Part shown: one piece after another, positions 11,634 to 23,799 of the stretch
How the letters are laid out: each line of letters starts with the position of its first letter
Position numbering within the stretch: the stretch's first letter is position 1
Source of the DNA: Scalesia atractyloides
Lineage: Eukaryota; Streptophyta; Magnoliopsida; Asterales; Asteraceae
Direction: 5' to 3'
Length of the DNA stretch: 64,000 nt
Assembly: GCA_947069175.1 (NCBI GenBank)
Contig: CAMTDV010000027.1
Location: 42,855,369 to 42,919,368 of the forward strand
Position numbers and translations under genes: made by a program
The notes under the pieces: generated by a model
Told to the model about the DNA's origin: nothing
Database searches by the model: none
Seen by the model: only the letters and a program-made list of their open reading frames with translations

Positions 11634-11635
<2 letters not shown>

Positions 11636-11911
11636 AGAACAACCATTTTAAAAATGTCACACATGATCATATAAATATTCAACAAAAATTCCAAATAAAA
11701 ATCCAAAAGATATAATTCATAAAAAAGTTTACCATTTTATTACTAAGGCGCATCCTATGTGTCTTCACTTTATATCCTCAAACTTATATACATGTATCAT
11801 GCGTAAAAAGGTTTTGGATCAACATCACCAACACTTCCAACAATTCATTATCACCACAGTTAATAATGAAACAAGACATAAAGAAAGAACGAATAAGAAA
11901 CATGATGAGAT

Positions 11912-12366
11912 TGTAGGTCCCCTAATCCATATGGATCTTCACAGAATCGTTTATCTAATCTAGAGTATGGAATCCTCTAGATCAGATTATCACAGAAAAC
12001 GAATAAGAACAACAATCACTATAAACCTGATCTTTATTGATTATTTATCACAATGATTACAATCAATCTAGATCACAAGAATTCTCTCTCAACTCTCTCT
12101 GAAGTGATTAACTGAGCAATCTCAACCCTAATGCAAAACTCTCTTTATATAGAGACAAGTTTGCAACTGGGCTAGGGTTTCACCACATGGGCTGCAAATT
12201 GGTCTAGGCCTAATTCACCTACCACTCCCTATAATGTGGGTCTGGTTTAGCCCACTCACTTCCAATCAACTAATAAAATACTAAACCCGTTAACTGTTTA
12301 TCGTTTTACTAATTACAAGATATCCAAAGACCAAATCTAAGTTGTTGTCACAAATATGCACCAACA
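11912..12366 (-). repeat. 3' LTR of copia element
   Basis: 455 bp; starts TGTTGGTGCATATTTGTGAC on the minus strand and ends CCTACA. The part at 12177-12366 aligns base for base in length (190 bp) with 19828-20017. A TATA-like CTATATAAAG lies near 12138-12152 on the minus strand. Confidence 0.9.
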
Positions 12367-12378
12367 AACTCCCCCTTG
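12367..12378 (-). promoter_or_regulatory. Polypurine tract
   Basis: CAAGGGGGAGTT on the minus strand, immediately before the 3' LTR; this is the expected plus-strand primer site. Confidence 0.8.
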
Positions 12379-13897
12379 ACAATAGCTTCATAAAACAACT
12401 TTGTCTTCAGTCATCTTACAATCTTCAACGTCTTTGAAAATCTTTGGACTTTGGATAGCTTCAGCTTTAATAGCTTCTATCAGCAACATACTCCCCCTAA
12501 GCTGATGCATCCAATCACCAAATCTTCTTAATCGTTAGCGTTTGAGTAAACTCCAGTTTAGCACTTGCATAGGAATCTTCAAAACTCTTCAACTCTGTCT
12601 GCACTGTAGAAAGGAGATTCTACCATGCATCCAATCAAACTCCTCTTCACCAAACTTTTCAGCAACACACTGCTACAATCTGTATATTATAAAACAAACA
12701 TCTTGAGAAACCATAAGAAGTTTTCAACACAAGTTAACAAATTATTATTATTCAAGAGATAGTAAAACTGTATCACAGATTAAGCAATTTTCTACTCAAA
12801 CCATACACTTAAAATTTTAATCACACTGAACCTGCAAGATTTTAAAATTTTGAACTCATCTTCTAACACTGTCTCCCCCTATCGGTAACAACTCTCCATG
12901 AACAACCATATTGCGTACGCTAAAAATTTACAAGAAAATGAAAATCTTTTTGGACTTTTATATTTTCTGAAAGCAAATAAATAATGAAATAATAAACACT
13001 ATGTTTTTGTGAGAATCACCTGTAAGAAAATCATATCAGCAATATCAGACTGTGTTCACAATATTTGATAATTCTATATGAAATATTCATGAAAAGCAGT
13101 TCAAGACGATTACAAGTATTGTTTATCCACTTAAATAAAAATACATGAACATTTCAAGTACCATTACCTAGTTATATGTTAAGGTAATTTTATACTGATA
13201 TACTAGTGTGTCCCACTTCATGACATAACCCACGATCAAGGTACGCACAAAGATTCCTCGTAGTAGGCGAGTATACCGAAATTCATCCCTTTTGATTTAC
13301 AACGTTAGTTAATTAGTGATCATGTCAGTACTTCCGTACAGCAAAGAGACCAATATCCAATGAGGGTTAGGGCAAATACCAAATTTTGGTACGATTGATG
13401 CAATTTGTATATTTGAATAACTCTCTAGGAGAGCTTCTTCAATTTATGGGATTTAGCATTTTAGCTCTTTTAAGATATCCTGGTTGTGCCTAAGTCAGCA
13501 TATATCTGGATGCGGCAGAAGGATAACCCTGATACCCCGGATGAAATAATGATATAAAGACCTAAAACCTCAGATTTTGGCAATCTATCAACGTAAGATT
13601 TAAGTTTATATAACCATACGCCACTGATATGTTACCCACTCATACACAGTTCATTATGTTTATATCACCAAGGTAAGTTGATTATTTCATACTTTTTGCC
13701 TACTGGTACATCATATGATGAAGCTGCTATCACACTTAAGCAATTTAATTTTAATTTCAGTGTGACAGTCTAACTTGCTGATGTACTATCATTTCTTCTT
13801 TTGCACACAGTGAACACTCATTTTTGATTTTCTATTTTTTCATGTTTTGATTTTTGAAAAACAGTAAATTATTTACAAAATTCTTATGGAAAACTAG
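12379..13897 (-). other. Non-coding 3' region between RNase H and 3' LTR
   Basis: No coding sequence seen in 1.5 kb. A long AT-rich tail between pol and the 3' LTR is common in SIRE-type elements. I see no accessory ORF here, unlike the related elements elsewhere in this window. Confidence 0.6.
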
Positions 13898-15840
13898 TTA
13901 TTCAGGATTCCTCATCCCGTTGAGTTCGACTAAATGTTCAAAACGAGCCCTGTCAAATGCTTTTGTGTAAAGATCTGCCAGGTTATCTAGTGTGTTGACT
14001 AGATGCAGTTCAATCAATTTCTTTTTAGCACAATCCCGTATAAAATGATAACGAATGTCAATATGTTTTGTGTGACTGTGTTTTACGGGATTGTTGCTGA
14101 TTTGAAATAGTGGCATTATTGTCTATCATAATAGGAGTATGAGTGAAATTCAAACCGTAATCACGCATCTGCTGTTGGATCCAGAGTAACTGAGAGCAAC
14201 AGCTACCCGCAACAATATATTCAGCTTCACACATAGAGGTAGACACGCAAGACTGCTTCTTTCATTGCCATGACACATTCCTCCCTCCTAAGAACTGACA
14301 ACCAACTGTGGTAGACTTTTAGGTTGATTTGCATCCTCCAAAGTCCAAATAAGTGAAAGCAACAAACTTCAAATCACTAGCAGCTGGATACAATAACCCA
14401 AGTTTAGGTTTCCCCTTCAAGTAACGAAGAATCTGCTTCACCGCTTTCATGTGTGACTCCTTTGGATTCGCTTGATATCTGGCAAAAAGACACACTGCGA
14501 ACATGATGTCTTGTCTTGAAGCAGTCAATACATTAGAGAACCAATCATTGCCCAAGTTGGATCAACATCCTCCATACTCTCACGATCTGGACCAAGATTG
14601 TGATTCTCACAAATAGGTGTGTTGAAAGTAGCGCAATCCTCAAGTTTGAAACGAGACAAAATGTCATACACATGTTCTCATCAGATGACCCAAAAATGAT
14701 GTCATCTATGTATATCTGTACTAGCAGAAGTCTTCCTTCTTTCTTTTAATGAAAAGTGTACTGTCAATCTGACCTCTTTCAAAACCATTCTTTATCAAAT
14801 GTGCAGACAGTGTCTCATACCACACCCTAGGTGCCTGATGCAATCCATATAATGCCTTATCAATTCGACAGACTCGATCTGGATAATCTGGATCAGTAAA
14901 TCCATCTGGTTATGAGACATACATCACTTCTTGGACTTTCCCGTAAAGAAATGCACTCTTCACGTCATATTGGTAAACTTTGAAGCCCTTGAATAAAGCA
15001 AAAGCTAAGAACAAATGAATGTCTTCCAACCTTGCTACTGGTGTAAACACTTCGTTGTTATCAATCCCCTCTTGCTAATGGAACCCTTTAACCACTAACT
15101 GAGCCTTATTCCTTATCATGATCCCTCGGTCCTCTTTCTTGCGCTTAAACCCCCACTTGGTTCCTATTTCCTTCTCTCCTTCAGGCAAGTCAACTAGTTC
15201 CCAAACCTTCAACTTCTTAAACTAAGCTAGTTCCTCTTGCATAACTTCAACCCAACAATTATCTTTTAGAGCCATGTGAACATTCTTCGGCTCCTCTTGG
15301 GCAATAAAGCAGCTATACAAACACTCATGTATCATCCCAGTCTTTTGAATGGAAGTAAATAAACAGGAACCTTCGATCACACCTTTTCTTAGATGAACAC
15401 CTACAGCAGCATCACCTATGATGTTCTCAACTGAATGATCTTTGTTTGTGCATGTAGTAGCAATGGTGTCAACAACTAAATTATCTCCAAGATTAGATCC
15501 AATCTCCCCCTGAATATTCTTATTAGCAAACGGATTAGTAAAGTCCTACCCCTAAATAGGTTCAGACTCACTATCACTTGAATCTCGTGGAGCTGCACTG
15601 GAGGAAGTTTCGGGAGCATCTGTCATTGATATACTCGATCTAGGCATGAAGTCACCCTCGTCATCTTTACTGATCACAGTTTGAATAACTTGAGACTCAT
15701 CCACATTGGAAAAATCAGGAATATTAAATGATTTAAAAACACAATCATAATCATATAATATAGCAGGACCACTCGTTGATTGTTGAGGTGAATAACTAGT
15801 AATTTCCATCTTAAACACACCCTTAATTTTACCAGTTTTT
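13898..15840 (-). pseudogene. Copia pol: RT and RNase H, broken
   Basis: Minus-strand order: an acidic/serine-rich linker with RSSISMTDAPETSSS (15818 to 15552), then RT fragments in shifting frames, with the catalytic YIDD motif encoded at 14701-14712 (QIYIDDIIFGSSD). RNase H follows: SRQDIMFAVCLFARYQANP, ILRYLKGKPKLGLLYP, SMCEAEYIVAGSCCSQLLWIQQ and SHTKHIDIRYHFIRDCAKKKL, ending with ADLYTKAFDRARFEHL near 13900. RT copies element RNA and RNase H removes the template. Stops and frameshifts near 14250, 14320, 14560 and 15070-15540 mean no intact enzyme. Confidence 0.85.
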
Positions 15841-15843
15841 AGA

Positions 15844-17110
15844 TTAAAAACCCTTTTTATTCGGTGTTCCAGGCATATAGCCTAGAAAGTAACCCTCGTC
15901 AACTACCTCACCGAATTTTTGGTTATCTTTATTTCGCACAATGGTGCATGGTAATCCAAATGGTTCAAAGCCTTTCAAGTTTGGTTTTCGGTTAAACAAT
16001 AGTTTGTAACATGTTTTGTTAAACCGTTTAACCGTCAAAACTTTGTTTAGGACTTAACAAGCTGTGTTCACAGCTTCTCCCCAGAAAAGAACTGGAAGCT
16101 TTGAATCAGAAAGCATAGTCCTAGCGGCTTCAATTAACGTCCTATTTTTCCTTTCATCGACTCCATTCTGTGGAGGTGTATAAGGAGCCGAATATTGATG
16201 TTCAATTCCCTTGTGAAGACAATAGAGATCCAAAATCTGATTCTTGAACTCCATGCCATTATCACTGCTTATCCTCTTGATCCGTGCATCATGGACATTT
16301 TCCAATTTTGTAAACAGATCTATCAGCATATCCACTGTCTCATCTTTTGTACCTAAAAAGAAAACCCATGAATATCGTGAGTAATCATCTGTGATAACTA
16401 AACAATAGTATTTTCCACCTATGCTCCTTACGTTCACCGGATCGGATAGATCCATATGAAGTAATTCATAAGGGGCATCTATGGAATTTATTGTTTTGGA
16501 CTTGTGATGTTTCTTATGTTGTTTTCCCTTTTGACATGGAAGACATTTATCTTCTATGTGAAACCTCTGCACTGGCACCCCTTCTACTAAACCGTTTTTA
16601 ATAATATTATTCATTTTTCGGTAGTGGATGTGGGCCATGCGTCTGTGCCACAACATTGACCTCAGTCTCAGATGCTTTTGACAGTCACACACCACCATAG
16701 TGGAAGAGTACTTAGGACTCATATCCATGACATAAGTGTTGTTTCTCCTTGGCGCTCTCATTACTATCCAATCATCCGGTATCACCAAACCCGGTTTCAA
16801 CACAAAAGCTTCAGACTTAGTAAAGTGGACCGAGTGACCCTTGTCACAGACTTGAGACACGCTCATCAGATTGTGCTTCAGCTGCTCGACATATCCAAGA
16901 TATTCCCGTTGGTCACTTTTGCTCGACCTGTAATGTGCCCTCCTTTAGCACTTGCAAAATTCACATAACCACCATCTATGTTTTCAAACTCAGTCAACAA
17001 CCTCGCATCCTCCATCATGTGCCTGGAGCAGCCACTATCAACATACCACAAGTTGATAATCCTTCTTAGTAGCTCCTACACAACCCAACAAAAATTAGTT
17101 AGATTGGGGG
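15844..17110 (-). pseudogene. Copia pol: protease and integrase, nearly intact core
   Basis: The aspartic protease starts with WYVDSGCSRHMM (about 17015-17050) and is frame-broken. A 270-residue open segment (16866 to 16054) holds the GAG-pre-integrase zinc finger (LWHRRMAHIHYRKMN ... CLPCQKGK) and the integrase core: first D in LHMDLSDPV, second D in SSDNGMEF, and the glutamate in NGVDERKNRT, so the DD(35)E triad is present. The C-terminal part continues at 16038 (FNKTCYKLLFNRKPNLKGF, DEGYFLGYMPGTPNKKGF) after a stop. Integrase inserts the cDNA into host DNA. This is the best-preserved domain of the element. Confidence 0.88.
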
Positions 17111-19827
17111 ATCCAAGTCTTAATGGTCTTGGGTCTTCCAGATTCATCAACCCCCATAACATTCATCCAATATCCATCACTCCTAACAGGAGTCTTGGAT
17201 CTCAGACCTGTTGATGGAAATGATTTTTGATTTCCACTAGGTCTCTGGTCATGAGGTATCCTAAACATGTTTGGACTTTGTGACATTTGGAAAATTTGGT
17301 TATGATTCTTTGAATTTTGATGGTAATAATTTCTAAAGCCATTGTTTTGAAAATTTCGACTACCAACATTCTGATATCAGATTTGATATTGACCTTGACT
17401 TCTGAAATTACTTGATTGACCATTAAAGTTATTCATTCTTGGTGAACTACTTCTAGGTCTTTCATGTCTGCCTGTTGTAGATTCAGGATGAAATCTTTGT
17501 TGATTTCTTTGAAAACGAGGAACTTGGTTAGTTCCTTTTTCAGCATTATCTACACCAACAACAACACTCTGTCGCTTGGTAGTAGATATCTTTGGTGAGT
17601 TTGAAATCGTCTGCTCACCATCACAAATTTTCTCTAGTGATTTCTCTCTCTTTCTCTCAGTCACTTGTGCTTCATTCTTTTTGTTCGGACATCAGCTAGC
17701 TACATGTCCCTTGTTGTGACATTTGAAGCACAATCTTCTAGCCGAAGACTTATTAATTGAAGTCTCTGGTTTAGATTCATCAGGTGACGAGGATGATGAT
17801 GACGATGATGCCTTTGAAGGATCTTGTTTAGTTTGCTCAATTTCTGATTTTTCTATGTTTTTATTTTTTGTAAACTGCACATTTGACTCTCTTGTAATAA
17901 CAGTGGTATCTTCTTTCATATCATCCCCTTTAACAAAATCATTTTTTTTACAAAGATTTGCTTTTTATTCTTAGGGTGTGTATTCTTTGTTTTCAAAATC
18001 GCTTCTCTGTTATTATCCTTCTTGGCATTCTCAGACACATCAATATTCCCTGATGTGGAACTACTAGGTGTAGTTGACCCAAAGTCTGTTACCTCATCTT
18101 CGTCTGGCAAGAAGGAATAGTCATGACCAAGAGGTGGTGGAACTTCATTAAAACCTTTGAAGCCCACACTTGTCTTGTCATTACTTTTCTTCAAGCCATT
18201 CATCATGTGTTTCATTACAAAAGATGAATCTCTGAATTGATTCAACTTCTTTTCAAGTTCACAAATTTTCAGTTGTGCTTCTGACAACTCTTTGCATTTT
18301 TCAGACTTCTCATTTGTTTTCTCACTCATCGTATCATGAGCTAAGTCAATAATTTGAAGTTTTTCATTTAGTTTACAGGTTAAAATATTGATTTCTTCAT
18401 CATAACCCTTAATTTTCTTCAAATATAATGACTCATTTCTTCTTACGAAAAAGTTCAATTCTTTTACGCTCGAGAGCTTATTTACCAGACTTTGGTTTTG
18501 TTTTGTTAACATGTCAACTTCACTTTGTAGTTCACAACATTTTAAGCAAACAGAACTATTAGAGTTAGAATGTACCTCTCCTGTTGATTTGCTTAGATCA
18601 GCCATGAAAGTAGCAAAATCTGCAGCCATCCTCTTATCTTCAGCATTCCGTTCTACATCAGATTTCATGTTTTCATTCGTCTGATCAGCCTCAACCTTTT
18701 CAGCTACAGTCTCTTATTTGACCTCATCATCAGGCTTGCCTTCTGCACATCAACTGGGGCTATCTCAGCCATGAACGCCTATGTGGCATTGTCATCACTT
18801 TCCAGATGAACACTGCAATTATAAGAACCTTCTCTAGCAGTAGAGATCAAGGCCTTTGATCCAGTCTTAGTTGATGCATTCCTGTTGCTTGAACCATGAC
18901 CAGGAAAATCTTGAAAAGATGAGCTAGAACGAGATTCAGTCTTAGGTCTTTGACATTCTCTAGCAAAGTGTCCGTAATTTTGGCAATTGTAACACCTCAC
19001 TTTAGACTTGTCAAAACCTACATTCTTTCCAATGAACTTTCTTCCCATCCTATTCATGAATCTGTTCACTCTTCTAGAGATCATGGTCATCTGCCACTTC
19101 AAATCCATCTCTTCTAGGCTATCAGGGTCAATCTGATCAAAATCTTCATCAAAAGTAGCAGGATCAGATATTCTTCCCTGCATGTAGTTCTCATACAAAA
19201 CAACGAATGAAGCAAGCAAGGCCAGATGATCTCCCACAGCCTTAACACTCAGAGGCATAGACCTTGTACTGCTGTTATTATTGCTGGATTGTTGTCTCTT
19301 TGCCCCTGACGATCCTCCTGAAGCAGCTACAAAACATACTTCACCATCAGCATTTGTCACAACCTGCTCATTTTCACATGAGAAACGCAGTTGCAGAATC
19401 ACTTGAAGCATTGTTGGAAGATGAAGATGTAAGCCCTTTATAAATTCCCGAATCTTGAACCTGATCATATCTAGTCTCCATCTTCTTCTCAGTTTTCCAA
19501 CAACCTCTTCCAAGTCTTTATCTCCTTAGTCAGCTTCACCCTTTATCATAAGAGTATAAATATCCCACTTGGCAGGTAAAGCATCGAGCAACTTATCATT
19601 TATATCAACGGTTGTGTATCCCTCTATGTCATAATTATCCATTTCTGACATTAGATGATAATATCTCGTGATAATATCTTCAAGGGACTCATTTCTCATG
19701 CCTTTAAAAACAACAAATTGTTTCTTTAGCAAGTCAACCTTGTATTTCTTCACATCAAGATTGCCCTCATACCTCTTCTCTAGAGCATCCCATATCTCCT
19801 TCGAAGTGGTATATCGCTTGAATGTAT
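17111..19827 (-). pseudogene. Copia gag with two zinc knuckles and coiled coils, 5' truncated
   Basis: The gag starts inside the LTR junction and reads TFKRYTTSKEIWDALEKRYEG, SLEDIITRYYHLMSEM and DKLLDALPAKWD (UBN2-type). Then come a segment with WQMTMISRRVNRFMNRMGR and a first zinc knuckle CYNCQNYGHFAREC (about 18960-19000). A 250-residue coiled coil follows (18668 to 17916; LQSEVDMLTKQNQSLVNKL), then a poly-serine stretch and a second knuckle CFKCHNKGHVASC (about 17695-17735). The tail is rich in Q, N and R and ends KTIKTWIPQ before the protease. Stops separate the blocks. The first exon-like open segment borrows its start codon from LTR sequence (MVGELGLDQFAAHVV), an artefact of the deletion. 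Confidence 0.82.
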
Positions 19828-20017
19828 GTTTCACCACATGGGCTGCAAATTGGTCTAGGCCCAATTCACCTACCACTCCCTATAATGTGGGTCTGGTTTA
19901 GTCCAATCACTTCTAATCAACTACTAAAATACTAAACCTGCTAATTGTTTATCGTTTTACTAATTACAAGATATCTAAAGACCAAATCTAAGTTGTTGTC
20001 ACAAATATGCACCAACA
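19828..20017 (-). repeat. Truncated 5' LTR fused into gag
   Basis: Its 190 bp match 12177-12366 with only scattered substitutions and no indel. The break falls in GTTTCACCACATGGG: the LTR copy is preceded by CTAGG, whereas here it is preceded by gag sequence TTGAATGTAT. The deletion removed about 265 bp of LTR plus the PBS, leader and gag start. Confidence 0.88.
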
Positions 20018-20022
20018 GAGAT

Positions 20023-20665
20023 TCAAGCCCCGAAGAGCAAATCTACAAAACAATGGTGGCGATACCGAGTTCGACCCATGGCTGCAGGGAACCGATCAGC
20101 CAGGTGGATCCACATGAAACATCATGACACAAAGCGAGTAACAAGTAGGTACGTGCGTAAGTAACAAGATATGAAACATAAGATACAAGTAATGAACGCA
20201 TAAGGACACTTTGATTTGCATGTTGATAAATAAAAAACAAAGAAACTTAAAGTTATAAGGGCACATGATACACCCAAAAAAAGTTAAAGTGACAAAAATG
20301 GGATAAAGTAAGATCTACTCACACTTTCGTTATGTTAATCCTTAAGTAAAAACCGCAAGAGTGTTCGAGAAAAAATTCCAAAGGACAAAAGTCAATGTAA
20401 AGAAATATAACACTAAAAATACCAAACAACCAAAATACCAATATAAAATGACACATCCTATACTTAGGGCTTTTGTCTAATTAAAAATTAACAATCTTTC
20501 CTAACATCAATTATAAAATAAATTTGACTAACTAATTTATGTGACATAAATCCAATTAACCATATATATATATATATATATATATCATTAATCATAAAAA
20601 ATAAATATTAATCCCATTAGTCACAAAAGTATATACTAAGTCCAAAATAAACATTTATATGTAAC
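20023..20665. other. Intergenic AT-rich sequence with short (TA)n
   Basis: No gene recognised. It holds a short (TA)n run at about 20561-20586. It is the flank shared by the GAGAT insertion on the left and the GTAAC insertion on the right. Confidence 0.6.
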
Positions 20666-21124
20666 TGTGAGAGGGGATCAACTCTCCTCTTATGACCACC
20701 GGACTGATCTGACTCAGCTAACAGAGGCGGAAATTGTTAGAGAGTTTGAAAAACAAACAAGAAAGATATACTGCTTAAACGCCTTGAATTGTATTGATAA
20801 ACGTGAATAGTTACAGTGCAAGTAAACAGTTTGACAGGGCTTCACCGTACATCAACCAACAGATATCTAACACAACACTTAGGCTCCTCTATTTATAGGT
20901 CGACATGACTCGCACAGAAGGAGTATGTGTGTGTGTGTGTGACTCGTGCGAGTGTTGCCTCGTACGAGTGACAGAGTGTCGCTCGTATGAGCCATGATGC
21001 TCAATCGTACGAGCCATGTTACAAACATATAAAACATATATTTACATACAATGTTCGACATTCTAAGCCCTATATACGTAATCAACATATCCTAGACGTA
21101 GGAAATAGACATTATGCACCAACA
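20666..21124 (-). repeat. 3' LTR of SIRE-like minus element
   Basis: 459 bp with TG/CA ends. It contains a CCTATAAATAGAGG TATA-type box (minus, about 20886-20900), a (GT)n run and several CTCGTACGAG-like words. A PPT (CTAAGGGGGAGTT on minus, 21125-21137) abuts it. Confidence 0.9.
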
Positions 21125-21198
21125 AACTCCCCCTTAGATGTTGCCGCAGTCTTCGATAGTCTTCAAAAAAATTCTTCAATGATCTGACAATTAACGAC

Positions 21199-21430
21199 TA
21201 ACGGGTGGTCTTTTGGACAACCCGTAAGTGGGATAAAATGACAAATATTCAATGTTTAATTGTTACGATTTTATGTCTATGGTGCGTATACCTTTGCAGG
21301 TACTGAAGAGCATAATGAGGGAATTTAAACGTGTTTTTTCGGGGAATTACAAGTGGGTAATTGAGGCTTTGGACTTGAGAGATTGAAGAAGGGCAAAATG
21401 AGAAAATTCTGCTAGCCACCGTAAGCTACG
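21199..21430 (+). repeat. Inverted 5' LTR fragment at the outer left end of the Athila insertion
   Basis: About 230 bp, beginning TAACGGGTGGTCTTTTGG (LTR start, TG changed to TA), matches the first 230 bp of the LTRs at 26654 (plus) and 22553 (minus). It stops within CCACCGTAAGCTACGG, the first arm of the LTR palindrome, where it joins CAACGACACCAAAATTTG (PBS-like, minus orientation). Confidence 0.85.
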
Positions 21431-21447
21431 GCAACGACACCAAAATT

Positions 21448-22553
21448 TGATGTGATGTCGTTGTCTCATGCAAATTTAATCCAAATACTGCTACTAGCTA
21501 GCGGTAAGAGGGTATCAAACACAAGGAATTGTGGTTGTATTTCAGATTTTCGTTTGATGGTTGTATATTTTAACTACTAATGATTCAAAAATTGATGTGT
21601 TAATAGATTAATAAGGAAATGACCATCTTGGGTTCCGGTTCAAAACGCATGTGTTTCAATTCAACTAGAAAGAGTCACATAGACATGACTCGTGTTTGAT
21701 TAACTATTTGTGATAAAAGGGAACCAAGTACTCGGATTATAATGCGAGGTCATTACCCGATGACCAATTGATTAATACCCAACCCATTAACCTTCTCGTG
21801 ATATCTCGATTGTCAACGACAGCAAGAACGTACGAAATAGGCAAGGACTAAAATATCAATCAACAATTTACAAACAATCAATCAACACCATAATAACCAT
21901 AACATAGCAATTATTCTAGAAATCAAGAATTCAAACACAATTGTTCAACAAACCTTCACCCAAGATGATCACCAAGAATTCTAGCCTCTCATGTTCTCGC
22001 AATCAAACATACTTCAAATGTTTTGTTCATACGATTCAATGACACCAGAATAATGTTTAGAAATTGTCTTGAATCACTAAGGACACTCAAAATCACCCCT
22101 TTTTGCTCTGCGGTTTGTCACCAATGATTAGATATGTGAAAAGACTCCATAATTTGACTTAAATGGAGCAGTTACAACTTTCCCGTAGCTACCACCGTAA
22201 GCTACGGTGCCCACCGTAGCTTACGGTAGGCAATTTTTTCCTTACAGTGGTAAGCCACTGTCTTACGGTGGCAATTAAGGGTAGACTCCACCGTAAGCTA
22301 CGGTGGCCACCGTAGCTTACGGTGGCAAGCAAAATTTTCCCATTTTGCCCTTCTTCAATCTCTCGAGTCCAAAGCCTTAATTAGCCACTTGCAATTCCCC
22401 AAAAAAAAACACATTTAAATTTCCTCATTATGCTCTTCAGTACCTGCAAAGGCATACGCACTGTAGACATCAAATCGTAACAATTAAACGTTTAAAGTGC
22501 GGAACATTTGTCATTTTATCGCACTTACGGGTTGTCCAAAAGACCACCCGTCA
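21448..22553 (-). repeat. Athila 3' LTR with PBS-like sequence on its outer side
   Basis: 1106 bp, TGACGGGTGGTC...ACATCA on minus. Compared with the other family LTRs it lacks about 60 bp near 21530. On its inner side a degenerate PPT/leader (AAGTGTGACGATG) adjoins. On its outer side (21431-21447) AAATTTTGGTGTCGTTGC on minus resembles the family PBS, as if another element body once followed. Confidence 0.85.
22288..22325. repeat. Perfect 38-bp palindrome in Athila LTR
   Basis: CCACCGTAAGCTACGGTGG followed by its exact reverse complement. A near-perfect second copy lies at 22192-22229, with a mismatch at the centre and one near the end. The same palindrome occurs at 26880-26917 in the plus-strand copy and, with two changes, at 35952-35989. 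Confidence 0.9.
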
Positions 22554-23799
22554 CATCGTCACACTTAAACGTTGCTTGCCCCAAGCAACACTTTCACAAA
22601 AGTTTCAAACTAACAAGTGATCTTCATGTAAACCAAACACAAACAAATTGCCCCGTTATCAACTTCACCTTCATATTACATAACACACCCCTCACTATAC
22701 TCTCCTATCGGTGACAAAAAATGGTACTAGCAAGATTGTGCTACATCACTCAATGCAAATGTGTAAATGTGCGACAATAAGCTTGGATAATAATCAAATC
22801 TTTACCTACAAATTGTATAACATGCTTTTGAATCAGAAGGACTTTTGGGTTGTAACAAGGCTATGTGTAAGGGTGAGAATTGGTGGGAAATATTCATGTG
22901 TCTTGCTTAATCGACCCGAATTATTATTACAATCAACATAAATAACTAACTCTAACTTTACAACTAACTTCATCTGCTTCTCTTTTTTTCTTTTTTTTTC
23001 TTCAACACAATATTGCATCAAGATAGCAATCATCGCATTAAAACTAATGAAAGACAAATACAATCATAACAATATCAAACTATCTAAATCGGGTCGATTA
23101 AAAGGTAGAATTTTGTAGGACATAGGCTTGGGTGACAATTGAATAGTTAGAAGCTCAAATTGGGCTACTAATGTCCAAACCCCCATCCCGCTCACTACCA
23201 AGCTCATATATGTAACTTATGAGGTCCAACCCCCAAACCCACACTCAACACACATCCAGGCGAGGCTACCTAAATGCCCTCATCATATTCACAAGCAAGT
23301 AAACTTAGGTTTTGAGAAGCATCTATTATCCAAGTTCTATTAACACAATATACACATCGCCACTCAATCAAAAAGCATTTAATCTTTAAAGTACATCTAT
23401 GTGGCTCAATCCTCACCATGAATGGAATAAAAAAGGATACCGATGTGTTATGTATATTATGGTAGTACCTTCAAACTTTGGCAACTGTTTGGTTCGAGTC
23501 ACACAAAAAAAATTGTTTTTAATCCAAAATGTTCCCCCATCCCCACACTTGGGGTACATTGTCCCCAATGTATGGTTTTGGAGGAATGATCACTCATTTA
23601 CTCCAAATATCACCTTTCTTCAAAAACCTCAAATCCCATATTTCTTTGTTTATATATATACAAACATGAAAACTCAGCCACAAAACCTCAAACCCAACAT
23701 AACTATCAAATCTAATACACCCCCTTCCTTCCCAACCATAAACAAAATGCAACAAAAAAATAAAGCTACAATACTGTACAAAGGAAATATACGACCTGA
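22554..23799 (-). other. Athila non-coding 3' region
   Basis: Lies between the env-position ORF and the 3' LTR. No coding sequence is seen. It is AT-rich with a poly-pyrimidine patch near 22980-23005. Confidence 0.65.

Larger units (their letters stand above)
11912..20017 (-). mobile_element. Ty1/copia (SIRE-like) retrotransposon, TSD GAGAT
   Basis: The element lies on the minus strand, bounded by TGTTGG...CCTACA LTR ends. A perfect 5-bp duplication GAGAT flanks it (11907-11911 and 20018-20022). Domain order on the minus strand is gag, protease, integrase, RT, RNase H, the Ty1/copia order. The 3' LTR is complete (455 bp), but only 190 bp of the 5' LTR remain, fused straight into gag, so the PBS and gag start are lost. 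The long gag with two zinc knuckles and coiled coils, and the 1.5 kb non-coding tail, suggest the SIRE/Maximus lineage. Lineage is by recall of motifs only. Confidence 0.88.

Noticed and set aside
11524..11715. Open frames made of alternating I and Y on both strands
   Set aside because: Translation of the (TA)n microsatellite.
21434..21438. ACGAC as an alternative left TSD next to the LTR at 21448
   Set aside because: It is part of the PBS-like CAACGRCACC sequence and is separated from the LTR end by nine bases; the copy at 21194-21198 abuts an exact LTR terminus.
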